Notes: generated from the letters alone by a model not told the origin. A stretch of 37,293 nucleotides of DNA from an uncultured Lachnospiraceae bacterium (GCA_947165275.1 CAMUZQ010000019.1:1-37293); one strand, 5' to 3'. Positions 8,210-16,536 are shown, counted from the first letter of the stretch. Translations and numbers: made by a program.

Positions 8210-9865
8210 ATGTCTAACAGGATGAGGATGAGCGGTATCAATTCCGGAATGGATACACAGTCCATAGTCGAGCAGTTGGTACAGGTTAAAAGCACAAAAA
8301 AAGACAAACTGAAAAAGGAACAGACCAAGCTTGGCTGGAAGCAGGATACCTGGAAGAGCGTAAATGCAAAGATCTTCAGCCTGTATAATGAGCAGTTCGG
8401 AACCTTAAGCCTCCAGGGCACCTTCCAGAAGAAGAAGGCCCATGTTGTGGACAGCTCCATTGCTTCGGTCACCGGCGATGCAAATGCGGTCAACGGAACC
8501 CACGCCCTTGCGGTAAAGAAGCTGGCCAAGACTGCATATCTTACAGGCAGCCAGCTGGAAAAAGATAAAGAGGGGAATTCTGTAAATGTTACAGGATCTA
8601 CCACTATAGGAAGTCTGTTGGGAGACAGCGCTTTTGCGGAACCTGTTCCGGAAATACCCGGTGTGAGTGCGACCGCCTTAACGATCAAGGCAAACGCCAC
8701 AGCCGAGGAGAAAAATGTGCTGATCAGTAGTAATATGACTTTGGACGAAGTAGCCGAGGCGTTTTCAAAGGCAGGACTTAATGCCAGCTTTGATTCCAAG
8801 ACAAACCGCTTCTTCATCTCCTCCAAGTCAGACGGAAAGGACGGACAGTTCAGCATTTCCAGCGTTGACCCTAATGATAAAAACATCGATCTGGCTTCCC
8901 GTACCACAGGCTTCGACGACGAACCTGATATAAGTAAAAAAACCAAGGCAGCCTTCAACCTCCTTGACGGACTCGGACTTACTGCCAAGTCAGCAGGTAA
9001 AGGCTATGTGCCAGGCCAGAATGCTGAGATAGAGCTGAATGGCGCGACCTTTGAGAGCTCCACGAACCTCTTCCAGATAAACGGCATCAATATAACCGCA
9101 TCCAAGGTTTCCGAGAAGGTCGGGGACGAATATGTTACCACCAATATCTCCGTCACCAATGATATAGACGGCATATATGATTCGATAAAGAGCTTCTTCA
9201 AAAAATACAATGAAGTTATAAATGAACTGGACAAGCTCTACAATGCAGATGCGGCCAAGGGATATGAGCCCCTTACATCCGAGGAAAAGGATGAGATGTC
9301 AGAGGATGAGGTAGAGGAATGGGAAAAGAAGATCAAGGATTCCCTTCTCCGCAGGGATGATGATCTCAGGTCCGTCATTTCCACACTCAAGGAGGGAATG
9401 TCCAAGGCAGTCACTCTTTCAAACGGGAATACCTACACTCTCGCTTCCTTCGGAGTGAATACCTTAAGCTACTGGGCAGCAGCCGAAAATGAAAGAGGCG
9501 CTTTCCATATAGACGGAGACAGCGATGATGAGAAGACCAAGGGCAATGATGACAAGCTCAGGGCGGCTCTTACAAACAACCTTGACGACACGATGAATTT
9601 CTTCAACCAGCTGACCAAGGATGTATATAATCAGCTCGGTACGATGATGACCAGGGTTCCGGATTACAGATCCTTCCAGTCGCTGTATGATGACAAGATG
9701 CTGCAGAAGGAATATGACAGCTATACCAATAAGATCAAGCAGGAGGAGGATTATCTTTCCGACTACGAGGATAAGTGGTATGACAAGTTTGCAGCTATGG
9801 AGAAGGCCATGGAGAAGGTCAACTCCAAATCCAATGCTCTCGCGGGATTGTTTGGTACAGGCTGA
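8210..9865 (+). CDS. fliD: Flagellar filament cap protein FliD (HAP2)
   Basis: FliD forms the cap at the filament tip that folds incoming flagellin. The 551-residue protein opens with the family signature (MSNRMRMSGINSGMDTQSIV, then EQLVQVKSTKKDKL), continues with WKQDTWKSVNAKIFSLYNEQ, and ends in a long coiled-coil C-terminus (about 485-545) ending NSKSNALAGLFGTG. Conserved D0/D1 ends flank a variable central region with the usual FliD_C motifs (SIKSFFKKYNEVINELDKLY at about 325-345). It lies 56 bases after flaG, on the same sigma-28 transcript, and is followed by a terminator. Confidence 0.95.
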   Translation: MSNRMRMSGINSGMDTQSIVEQLVQVKSTKKDKLKKEQTKLGWKQDTWKSVNAKIFSLYNEQFGTLSLQGTFQKKKAHVVDSSIASVTGDANAVNGTHALAVKKLAKTAYLTGSQLEKDKEGNSVNVTGSTTIGSLLGDSAFAEPVPEIPGVSATALTIKANATAEEKNVLISSNMTLDEVAEAFSKAGLNASFDSKTNRFFISSKSDGKDGQFSISSVDPNDKNIDLASRTTGFDDEPDISKKTKAAFNLLDGLGLTAKSAGKGYVPGQNAEIELNGATFESSTNLFQINGINITASKVSEKVGDEYVTTNISVTNDIDGIYDSIKSFFKKYNEVINELDKLYNADAAKGYEPLTSEEKDEMSEDEVEEWEKKIKDSLLRRDDDLRSVISTLKEGMSKAVTLSNGNTYTLASFGVNTLSYWAAAENERGAFHIDGDSDDEKTKGNDDKLRAALTNNLDDTMNFFNQLTKDVYNQLGTMMTRVPDYRSFQSLYDDKMLQKEYDSYTNKIKQEEDYLSDYEDKWYDKFAAMEKAMEKVNSKSNALAGLFGTG

Positions 9866-9884
9866 CGCCTTATTTTCAGGCAAT

Positions 9885-9927
9885 ATCTGCGATACAGTAT
9901 AGCGGGAAAAACTTATCGCAGATTTTT
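9885..9927 (+). terminator. Terminator after fliD
   Basis: ATCTGCGATA (9885-9894) and TATCGCAGAT (9914-9923) form a perfect ten-base stem with a 19-base loop, followed directly by TTTTAATATTTTTT. Its T tract is also the left arm of the nested inverted repeat that follows. Confidence 0.75.
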
Positions 9928-10000
9928 AATATTTTTTACACTTGGGGGGTTCAGGTTCTGAACCCCCCGTCCGATATATAAATTGTAAAAAATATTAAAA
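9924..10000. repeat. Nested perfect inverted repeat between fliD and fliS
   Basis: Outer arms TTTTAATATTTTTTACA (9924-9940) and TGTAAAAAATATTAAAA (9984-10000) are perfect 17-base complements. Inside lies a second perfect palindrome, GGGGGGTTCAG (9944-9954) and CTGAACCCCCC (9958-9968), with a GTT loop. Only three bases separate the arms on the left, but 15 on the right. That right spacer contains TCCGATAT (9970-9977), the same octamer as the -10 of the flaG sigma-28 promoter. The expected -35 position (9951-9954) reads TCAG rather than TAAA, so promoter activity is uncertain. Confidence 0.85.
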
Positions 10001-10029
10001 CACTCAGGATAGTTTGGAGGATAGAGATT

Positions 10030-10431
10030 ATGAAAGCAGCAGTCGCATATCAGCAGTATAAAAACAGCAAGGTTCTTACAGCTTCTCCCGCAGAGCTCAC
10101 ACTTATGCTTTATGATGGATGCATCAAGTTCTGTAACATGGCAGTGATGGCGATCAACGGCAAGGATTTCGCAGCTGCTAATAAGAATATCCAGAAGGCA
10201 GAGCGCATCATAGGCGAGTTCAAGATGACCCTGGATCACAAATACCCGGTTGCAAAAGATTTCGATAATATATATGATTATGTACTGAGAAGGCTGCATG
10301 AGGCTAATATGTACAAGGATGTGGAGATCATGAACGAGTGCATAACTCACATGAGAAGCCTCAGGGATACATGGAAGGAAGTAATGAAGCAGGCCGGACA
10401 GCCCGCTATGCCGGAGGCAGCACAGGCATAA
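10030..10431 (+). CDS. fliS: Flagellin export chaperone FliS
   Basis: FliS binds the C-terminal D0 region of flagellin in the cytoplasm, prevents premature polymerisation and delivers it to the export apparatus. The 133-residue protein has the family pattern: AYQQYKNSKVLTASPAELTL, LMLYDGCIKFCNMAVMAI, and YDYVLRRLHEANMYKDVEIM. TTTGGAGGAT precedes the ATG. The leader has three GGA triplets (10007, 10016, 10019) next to the ribosome site, which could be CsrA-bound. It is downstream of the nested palindrome and 34 bases before the next chaperone-like gene. Confidence 0.95.
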   Translation: MKAAVAYQQYKNSKVLTASPAELTLMLYDGCIKFCNMAVMAINGKDFAAANKNIQKAERIIGEFKMTLDHKYPVAKDFDNIYDYVLRRLHEANMYKDVEIMNECITHMRSLRDTWKEVMKQAGQPAMPEAAQA

Positions 10432-10465
10432 TACGACATGGGTTCCGGCTCGACCGGAGGTAAAG

Positions 10466-10942
10466 ATGTCAGATGCATATATGTCGATGCTCATAGACAG
10501 CCAGGAGAAGAAACTCGCGCTTCTTGAAAAGGCGATAGAGCTCGATAAGGAACAGGAAGAAATAATTACAGGCGACGAGCCTGATATGGGAGCACTCAAT
10601 GCAAATATCAATGCAAAGGGTGCTCTTATTGACGAGCTTGACAGACTGGACGACGGATTCGAGTCTTTATATGCAAAGGTCAGGGAGGATTTCATACAGA
10701 ATAAGGATGCTCATAAGGAGGAGATCCGTACCCTGCAGGGACTTATCAGGCAGATAACGGAAAAGATCGCTCAGATCGAGGCCATGGAAGCGCGCTCAAA
10801 GATAAACTTCGAGAATTACATGAAGCAGCGCAGAAATTCCTTTAAAGACAATAAAAACGCGGTAAAGGCGGCGAATACATATGCGGTCAATATGCGTAAG
10901 ATGAATAAGATCGATTCCATGTTCGTGGATAATAAAAAATGA
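10466..10942 (+). CDS. FliT/FlgN-like flagellar chaperone (small coiled-coil protein)
   Basis: A 158-residue, highly charged and helical protein starting MSDAYMSMLIDSQEKKLALL, with heptad-like runs at about 10-35 and 60-125. The position directly after fliS is where fliT commonly lies, and FliT binds FliD. Sequence features fit the FlgN/FliT group of helical export chaperones, but no diagnostic motif is visible, so the specific partner is inferred from context. CGGAGG precedes the ATG. It ends 133 bases before the flagellin gene. Confidence 0.65.
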   Translation: MSDAYMSMLIDSQEKKLALLEKAIELDKEQEEIITGDEPDMGALNANINAKGALIDELDRLDDGFESLYAKVREDFIQNKDAHKEEIRTLQGLIRQITEKIAQIEAMEARSKINFENYMKQRRNSFKDNKNAVKAANTYAVNMRKMNKIDSMFVDNKK

Positions 10943-10969
10943 CATAGAAGGGCTGAGAGATCCGCGATT

Positions 10970-11067
10970 GCACGGATAAAAGTGCTTTTCATGACTAATA
11001 ATGTGTGTTATTATAAAATTGGGTGTAATAAAGAATGCGTGATGGATCATATAAGTACATGAAAGGA
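10970..11067 (+). promoter_or_regulatory. Candidate CsrA-binding leader of the flagellin gene
   Basis: GCAC (10970-10973) and GTGC (10982-10985) form a short stem presenting GGATAAAA, giving an ACGGAT motif at the stem-loop junction. A second GGA lies in the ribosome site AAAGGAG ahead of ATG 11076. Bacillus hag mRNA is repressed by CsrA through one upstream hairpin site and one site over the Shine-Dalgarno, and this arrangement resembles it. No convincing promoter is seen; TTATAA around 11009-11014 is the best -10, so it is not certain that the upstream site is in the mRNA. Confidence 0.4.
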
Positions 11068-11075
11068 GTCAGGGT

Positions 11076-11903
11076 ATGAGAATAGGCAATGATATAAGCG
11101 GTATCAATAATGCAAGGATGCAGCAGAATACGCAGAAGGCCCAGGAGAAATCCGTGCAGAAGCTCTCCTCCGGGAAAAAGATCAATAATTCTTCTGATGA
11201 TGCGTCAGGTCTTTCTATCTCCGAGAAGATGATCAAACAGATACAGGGGCTTAATAAGGCGATAGATAATGCAGGCGACGGGATGTCAATGACCGATATA
11301 GCAGATGGTGCGATGGATGAAGTCGGAGGAATGCTTGAGAGGCTTAATGAGCTTGCTATCCGCGGATCAAACGGGACTCTTTCGGCTGAAGACAGGAATG
11401 CCATAAATAAGGAAGCAGGCCAGCTGCTTTCCGATATCGACAGGATCAGCGGAAGCACCACATTTAATGAGATGCGGGTAATGGAAAATAAAGATGTCGA
11501 TATACAGGCCGGGGCAGATAATGCAGGATCCAACAAGGTGACTGTAAGCATGCAGAGCATGGATTCCAAAACACTTGGGATAGGCGGGATAGATCTCTCT
11601 ACAGCAAATGGGTCAAGGGCAGCCCTTACCCCTATTTCGGATGCTATCAAAACTCTTTCGGATCAGAGATCCGGCCTTGGTGCCCAGTATAACAGGATGT
11701 CCTCCACATCCAGAAATCTCGGAAATGTAGTAGAGAATACCACAGCCGCAAATTCAAGGGTACGGGATACGGATATGGGACAGGAGGCAGCAAAGCTCAG
11801 GAAGAACCAGCTGCTGCTTAAGGCACAGCAGCAGACAGCTCAGAAAAACAGAGAGGACAGAAACGCTCAGGCAAATGCGCTTCAGAATATACAATTGCAT
11901 TGA
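11076..11903 (+). CDS. Divergent flagellin
   Basis: A 275-residue flagellin-family protein. The N-terminal domain is recognisable: MRIGNDISGINNARMQ, KLSSGKKINNSSDDASGLSI, SEKMIKQIQGLNKAIDNAGD, then an ELAIRGSNGTLSAEDR segment. The C-terminal D1 end NSRVRDTDMGQEAAKLRKNQ also fits. The final D0 helix does not: instead of the usual hydrophobic LQQAGQAMLAQAN..VLSLL pattern it reads KAQQQTAQKNREDRNAQANA and ends LQNIQLH. The usual arginine in the R-E-L-A segment that contributes to TLR5 recognition is replaced (NELA). There is almost no central hypervariable domain. It could be a minor filament subunit or a regulator acting through FliW/FliS; the major flagellin may be elsewhere. Confidence 0.85.
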   Translation: MRIGNDISGINNARMQQNTQKAQEKSVQKLSSGKKINNSSDDASGLSISEKMIKQIQGLNKAIDNAGDGMSMTDIADGAMDEVGGMLERLNELAIRGSNGTLSAEDRNAINKEAGQLLSDIDRISGSTTFNEMRVMENKDVDIQAGADNAGSNKVTVSMQSMDSKTLGIGGIDLSTANGSRAALTPISDAIKTLSDQRSGLGAQYNRMSSTSRNLGNVVENTTAANSRVRDTDMGQEAAKLRKNQLLLKAQQQTAQKNREDRNAQANALQNIQLH

Positions 11904-11920
11904 TCATATCTGATCGGACA

Positions 11921-11948
11921 CATATACACCTGTCTGCAGATGTATATG
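11921..11948 (+). other. Hairpin downstream of flagellin
   Basis: CATATACA (11921-11928) and TGTATATG (11941-11948) pair, with an inner CTG/CAG extension after one mismatch and a TCTG loop. There is no T run, so it may protect the 3' end of the flagellin mRNA rather than terminate it. Confidence 0.45.
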
Positions 11949-11986
11949 CAGAAGATCCTGTTCTATAAGCATATGCAGCATCAGGG

Positions 11987-12014
11987 GCTTTCAGGGAAAT
12001 ATCTCCATGAAAGC
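11987..12014 (+). terminator. Weak terminator candidate upstream of the EAL gene
   Basis: GCTTTCA (11987-11993) and TGAAAGC (12008-12014) form a seven-base stem, extended inward by GGGA with TCTC. The following bases (TCTGTTTACT) are only moderately T-rich. The 205-base gap between flagellin and the next gene otherwise shows no clear promoter. Confidence 0.4.
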
Positions 12015-12108
12015 TCTGTTTACTCTATAACAGAAAAAAACAATGATTCCGCCTGTCCGGAAGCCGTCGGATATCATACCGGCGCGGCAGCGGGAGGGAG
12101 CACAAAGC

Positions 12109-13803
12109 ATGCTAGATAAATTCAATTATACAGAGGAACTGAAAAAAACCATTCTTGTTGTGGATGATGAATTCGTTAACAGGGAGCTTCTGGGAGCGAT
12201 CCTTGAGGAGTATTACAATATCATCTATGCCGAGAACGGTGAGGAGGCGCTGGCTCTTATCAAGGCGAATGAAAAGATACTGTCAGCGATACTTCTGGAT
12301 CTTCTTATGCCGGTCATGGACGGGTTCAGCCTGATCGATATACTTAAGGACGATGGCAGATACCGTTCCATACCTGTCATAGTATTAACGTCAGAAAAGC
12401 AGGCCGAGGTGGAGAGCCTGAGAAAGGGGGCAGCGGATTTTATTACCAAGCCCTATGACGCTCCGGAGGTTATCATAGCAAGGGTAAAGCGTATCATAGA
12501 GCTGTCTGAGGACAGGCTTGTGATACAGTCAACTGAGAGAGACGAGCTTACGGGCCTGTTTACAAAAACCTTCTTTTACGAATATGCAGGTCTGATGGAC
12601 AGATACCACAGGGACAGGGAAATGGACGCCGTATCAGTTAATATTGATCGGTTTCATCTAGTGAATGAGATTTACGGCAGAGAATTCGGAAACAGGGTGC
12701 TTCTGACGCTGAGCAATACGATCCGGGATTTTGCCCGTGTTAATGAGGGCATAGCAGCCAGGGGAGATGCGGATGATTTCTATATGTATATTAACCGCCA
12801 GGAGGGCTATGAGGGGCTAGTTTCACAGATAGACAGGGCGATGGCCGGTCTTTCTGATGCCGTGCATATCAAGATACGTATAGGAGTATATACCTGCCTT
12901 GCGGACAGTCAGGATATGGAAAACAGATTTGACAGATCAAGGCTGGCCGCCAATACTCTGAGGGGCAAGTTTAACCAGACCATAGCGTATTATGACAGTG
13001 AACTGCAGCATAAGGTTTTTTATTCTGAGAGACTTATCAATGATATCCATGATGGTATAGCAAGAAAGCAGTTCGAGGTTTACTATCAGCCCAAATACGG
13101 GATACTTGAGGGCAAGCCCGTATTAAAGATGGCAGAAGCCCTTATCAGATGGAATCATCCGGAATTCGGCAGGATCGCTCCCCTGGATTTCATCTCACTT
13201 TTCGAGGAAAACGGACTTATCCAGATGCTGGATCACTTTGTATGGAAGGAAGCGGCGTCCAGCATAAAATACTGGAAGGACAAATTCGGGGTGACCATAC
13301 CGGTTTCGGTAAATGTGTCCAGGATCGATATATACGATCATCAGATCGAAGATAAGATAGAAACCCTGGTTCATGATTACGGTCTTTCCCCCGCGGATCT
13401 TCATCTTGAGATAACCGAATCCGCATATTCGGATAATGCAGAGCAGCTCATCAGTGTGCTTAAGCATTTCCGCCAGAGAGGGTATCTCATAGAAATGGAT
13501 GATTTTGGGGCAGGCTACTCCTCATTGAATATGCTTGCCAATCTTCCCATAGACGTATTGAAGCTGGACATGGGATTCATACAGGATATACATACCGATG
13601 AGAAAAGTCTGCATATGGTCCAGCTCATCATGGACATAGCCCGGTTCCTGAAGGTTCCGGTAGTTGCGGAGGGCGTCGAGGTTGAGGAGCAGTACAGGCT
13701 TCTTAAAGAGATCGGATGCGAGCTTATACAGGGGTACTACTTCTCCAGGCCGGTGCCGAAGCAGGATTTTGAAAAGTTTATCACAGGAGGGGGTGCTGTA
13801 TGA
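12109..13803 (+). CDS. Response regulator with degenerate GGDEF and EAL c-di-GMP phosphodiesterase domains
   Basis: A 564-residue cytosolic protein. Residues about 13-130 are a receiver domain with D19/D20, phospho-acceptor D64 (LLDLLMP), T94 and K114. Residues about 145-300 are a GGDEF-like fold whose signature is broken (RGDADDF at 218-224), so no cyclase activity is expected. Residues about 315-560 are an EAL domain with EALIRW (343-348), NVSRIDIYD, LHLEITESAY, MDDFGAGYSSLNMLANLP and VVAEGVEVEEQ. All key metal and catalytic motifs are present, so c-di-GMP hydrolysis is likely. The start is taken at ATG 12109, which has GGGAGGGAG upstream; an earlier in-frame ATG at 12043 lacks a ribosome site. 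It overlaps the Hpt gene by four bases. Likely links phosphorelay input to motility. Confidence 0.92.
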   Translation: MLDKFNYTEELKKTILVVDDEFVNRELLGAILEEYYNIIYAENGEEALALIKANEKILSAILLDLLMPVMDGFSLIDILKDDGRYRSIPVIVLTSEKQAEVESLRKGAADFITKPYDAPEVIIARVKRIIELSEDRLVIQSTERDELTGLFTKTFFYEYAGLMDRYHRDREMDAVSVNIDRFHLVNEIYGREFGNRVLLTLSNTIRDFARVNEGIAARGDADDFYMYINRQEGYEGLVSQIDRAMAGLSDAVHIKIRIGVYTCLADSQDMENRFDRSRLAANTLRGKFNQTIAYYDSELQHKVFYSERLINDIHDGIARKQFEVYYQPKYGILEGKPVLKMAEALIRWNHPEFGRIAPLDFISLFEENGLIQMLDHFVWKEAASSIKYWKDKFGVTIPVSVNVSRIDIYDHQIEDKIETLVHDYGLSPADLHLEITESAYSDNAEQLISVLKHFRQRGYLIEMDDFGAGYSSLNMLANLPIDVLKLDMGFIQDIHTDEKSLHMVQLIMDIARFLKVPVVAEGVEVEEQYRLLKEIGCELIQGYYFSRPVPKQDFEKFITGGGAV

Positions 13804-14138
13804 TCACTTTGGAGACATTGAAGGAATACGGGGCGGATACGGATGAAGCCCTTGCAAGATGCATGAATAATGCCGATTTTTACGTTATGCTGGTAAAAAA
13901 ATCGCTGGATGATGCAAATTATGACAGGCTTAAGGAGGCGGTAGCCGCCGGAAATTATGAAGAGGGTTTTTCTGCAGCGCACGCGCTTAAGGGAGTGGTG
14001 ACAAATCTGTCCCTTACCCCCCTGTCAGATCCGATAATAGAGATAACAGAGTCCTTGAGAGCCGGAGAGGACAGGGACTACAGCAGCCTGCTGGAAAGGA
14101 TTGATGATCAGCTTGCAAAGCTTAAGGCACTTGCATAA
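13800..14138 (+). CDS. Hpt (histidine phosphotransfer) domain protein
   Basis: A stand-alone 112-residue Hpt protein. The motif SAAHALKGVVTNLSL contains the phospho-accepting His61, in the standard AHxLKG context. The rest is a predicted four-helix bundle with no other domain. The ATG overlaps the stop of the preceding response-regulator gene (ATGA), so the pair is translationally coupled. It probably donates or removes phosphate on the receiver domain of that protein. The cognate hybrid kinase is not in the window. Confidence 0.9.
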   Translation: MITLETLKEYGADTDEALARCMNNADFYVMLVKKSLDDANYDRLKEAVAAGNYEEGFSAAHALKGVVTNLSLTPLSDPIIEITESLRAGEDRDYSSLLERIDDQLAKLKALA

Positions 14139-14152
14139 ATAACCTTTTATAT

Positions 14153-14181
14153 TTGATAAATGCTTGAAAATGGGGTATTAT
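14153..14181 (+). promoter_or_regulatory. Sigma-A promoter for the OFA transporter operon
   Basis: TTGATA (14153-14158), 17 bases, TATTAT (14176-14181). This is a good housekeeping promoter just after the Hpt stop codon, with an expected start near 14188 and a leader of about 30 bases. Confidence 0.75.
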
Positions 14182-14218
14182 GTCCATTGATGTAATGCAA
14201 GCCAAAGGAGGAGAAATA

Positions 14219-15565
14219 ATGGGAACAAGTGAAAAGTCGCAGGGCGGATGGCGCTCAAATAAATGGATCAGGGCAGCCATACCGGCGCTTCTGCTTCATT
14301 GCAGTATCGGTACTGTATATTGCTGGTCGGTTTTCAGTCATGAGATAGCGGAGCATATAGGTCATGAAAAGTCCAGTGTAGAGTGGGCTTTTAGCTTTGC
14401 GATATTCTTTTTGGGAATGTCTGCAGCATTTCTCGGTAATGTTGTAGAGAGGGATATTCACAGATCCTCGCTCATAGCGACTATCTGCTTTTCTGCCGGG
14501 ATGATCCTGACAGGCTTCTTTATTTTCTATGGCGGAAATCATCCCGGAAGCATCCTTGCCCTGATAGGCATATATATAAGCTATGGATTCATCATGGGTG
14601 TGGGACTCGGTACAGGCTACCTGTCACCGGTCAAGACGCTCATGCTTTGGTTCAAGGACAATAAAGGTCTGGCTACCGGACTGGCGGTTGCCGGATTCGG
14701 TGCGGCTAAGGCAATAGCAAGCCCCATAATGACAGCGATCCTTAATTCCATGGACGGCGGTGTATACAAGATGTTCTGGATTCTGGGCTGTGTATATTTT
14801 GTTATGATGTTCTGCGGACATCTTCTCCTTGCAAAGCCCGCTGACTGGCATGAGCCCAGCGCGAGTGAGAAGAAGCCCAGTACCATGGAAGTTATTAAGA
14901 CAAAACCCATCACAAACTATATCGGTATCTGGGTCATGTTCTATATCAATATAACCTGCGGACTTGCGCTTATCTCTCAGGAAAAAGCGATAGTGAAGTG
15001 TATAGGTCTCGTCGCATTTGCAGGCATCATATCCTCCATATCAGCTATATTCAATGCCGGCGGTCGCCTTGGCTTCTCTGCCTGGGCTGATTATCAGAAG
15101 GACAGAAATACTATCTACAAGATCATATTCATACTCTCCATCGTTTTCACGGCTCTCGTGATCGTGACCGGAGGAATAAAGAACGGTCTTGGAAACGGCC
15201 TTCTCATAGCGCTGGTGCTTGGCCTGATCATGGTGGTAAATGCCGGATACGGCGGCGGTTTTTCCAATGTTCCTACTCTTCTGTCTGATCATTACGGCAT
15301 GGGAAGCATATCAGCGATACACGGTATCACTCTTTCGGCCTGGGCCTTTGCCGGACTCACGGGCAATCAGATCGCTACCTATATAGTGAATCACACAGGT
15401 GAATTCATAGATATAGGTGGTAATTCCGTAAATCCTCAGGGCTATCAGAACGTGCTCTACTTTACAGTGGTCATGTATATCATAGCGCTCATCTTATGCT
15501 TCACCCTGGTAAGACCCAGCGGAAAGGCAGCCGCTGAATTAGAAGCAAAAAAAGGAAAGAGTTGA
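14219..15565 (+). CDS. OFA-family major facilitator (oxalate/formate antiporter-like)
   Basis: A 448-residue integral membrane transporter with 12 predicted hydrophobic segments. The N-terminus has the OFA pattern IPALLLHCSIGTVYCWSVFS, followed by GVGLGTGYLSPVKTLMLWFK and a conserved GLATGLAVAGFGAAKAI segment. The second half has VNAGYGGGFSNVPTLLSDHY, typical of the family. OFA members move small organic anions (formate, oxalate, lactate and others); the substrate cannot be read from the sequence. The start is ATG 14219 with AGGAGG seven bases upstream; an in-frame ATG at 14180 overlaps the -10 box and is rejected. Its stop overlaps the TTG start of the K+ channel gene by four bases. Confidence 0.88.
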   Translation: MGTSEKSQGGWRSNKWIRAAIPALLLHCSIGTVYCWSVFSHEIAEHIGHEKSSVEWAFSFAIFFLGMSAAFLGNVVERDIHRSSLIATICFSAGMILTGFFIFYGGNHPGSILALIGIYISYGFIMGVGLGTGYLSPVKTLMLWFKDNKGLATGLAVAGFGAAKAIASPIMTAILNSMDGGVYKMFWILGCVYFVMMFCGHLLLAKPADWHEPSASEKKPSTMEVIKTKPITNYIGIWVMFYINITCGLALISQEKAIVKCIGLVAFAGIISSISAIFNAGGRLGFSAWADYQKDRNTIYKIIFILSIVFTALVIVTGGIKNGLGNGLLIALVLGLIMVVNAGYGGGFSNVPTLLSDHYGMGSISAIHGITLSAWAFAGLTGNQIATYIVNHTGEFIDIGGNSVNPQGYQNVLYFTVVMYIIALILCFTLVRPSGKAAAELEAKKGKS

Positions 15566-16536
15566 GTGCGGATATAAATAAAATAAAAGACAGAGTCTTT
15601 GGCATGGTTGATGTCGGCTTCACGGAAGACGGCATCAGCCGCGCTTATGATATCCTGAATCTGTTTATCATCCTTCTGAACCTGCTGGTAAGCATTGCCC
15701 TCACCTTCAGTGAGATCAGAATGGTTTATGGAGATCTTTGTTTGGCTATCGAGGAAGTAACGATAGCTTTTTTTGCGCTTGATTATATCCTCAGGCTCTG
15801 GACCTCCGACAGGCTCTATCCGGAGCTTTCAAAGCCTGCAGCTTTATTCAGATATGTTACATCCGGCCCGGGAATAGTGGATCTTGTCTCCTTCCTGCCC
15901 TATTACCTTCCGGTATTTTTTCCTTCCGGAGCAGCGGCCTTCAGGCTTTTCAGGGTTATGAGGATATTCAAGCTCTTTCGTGTGGGAGGATATTCGGATT
16001 CCCTGGGCATAATATGGAACGTGATATACAGCAAGAGGCAGCAGCTGTACTCGTCGATGTTTATAGTGATAGTCCTGATGCTGGCATCCAGTCTTTGCAT
16101 GTACAGCGCCGAGCATGAGGCCCAGCCCGAAGTATTCCGTAATGCCTTTTCGGGCCTGTGGTGGGCGGGTTCCACCCTGCTTACCGTAGGATACGGGGAT
16201 ATCTACCCTGTGACAGTCGCCGGAAAAGTGATGGGAATGTGTATAGCCTTCCTCGGCGTCGGTGTTGTGGCCATTCCCACAGGTATAATATCTGCCGGAT
16301 TCATCGAAAGATACAGCGAGTTAAAGGACCAGACGGCCGAAGCGAAGCCGGTGTCTTTTTCCATCAGACTGACTGCAGGAGACGCATGGACAGGGACTAA
16401 GCTGGATGAGATCTCCCTGCCCCGCAGTATGAGAGTAGCAAGTGTGAGCCGCGGCAAAACCAAAAAAAAGCCGGAGCATGGTATGATATTGAAAGCAGGA
16501 GATGTGATAACGATCATAACGGAGTTGATTAAATGA
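15562..16536 (+). CDS. Voltage-gated-type potassium channel with C-terminal RCK_C/TrkA_C-like domain
   Basis: A 324-residue membrane protein with six hydrophobic segments plus a pore loop. The selectivity filter TVGYGD is at 208-213. The S4-like segment [14 protein letters not shown] (about 128-141) has a basic residue about every third position, as in voltage sensors. After S6 a soluble tail (about 268-324) ending [17 protein letters not shown] resembles an RCK_C/TrkA_C domain without a Rossmann RCK_N domain. Such domains bind ligands in other proteins, including c-di-AMP in some Firmicute K+ systems. It begins with TTG inside the stop of the transporter gene, with AAAGGA upstream, and its stop overlaps the amidase ATG by four bases. 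Confidence 0.9.
   Translation: MSADINKIKDRVFGMVDVGFTEDGISRAYDILNLFIILLNLLVSIALTFSEIRMVYGDLCLAIEEVTIAFFALDYILRLWTSDRLYPELSKPAALFRYVTSGPGIVDLVSFLPYYLPVFFPSGAAAFRLFRVMRIFKLFRVGGYSDSLGIIWNVIYSKRQQLYSSMFIVIVLMLASSLCMYSAEHEAQPEVFRNAFSGLWWAGSTLLTVGYGDIYPVTVAGKVMGMCIAFLGVGVVAIPTGIISAGFIERYSELKDQTAEAKPVSFSIRLTAGDAWTGTKLDEISLPRSMRVASVSRGKTKKKPEHGMILKAGDVITIITELIK

Noticed and set aside
8065-8988. 307-codon open frame on the minus strand
   Set aside because: It lies opposite flaG-fliD; the predicted protein is low-complexity Ser/Leu/Phe with no family features, and fliD on the plus strand is certain.
10970-10990. GCAC/GTGC hairpin with TTTT as a terminator after the FliT-like gene
   Set aside because: A four-base stem is too weak for a terminator; the GGA in its loop fits a leader element better.
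12043-12108. Longer N-terminus for the EAL response regulator
   Set aside because: No ribosome site ahead of 12043, while GGGAGGGAG supports 12109, where the receiver domain begins.
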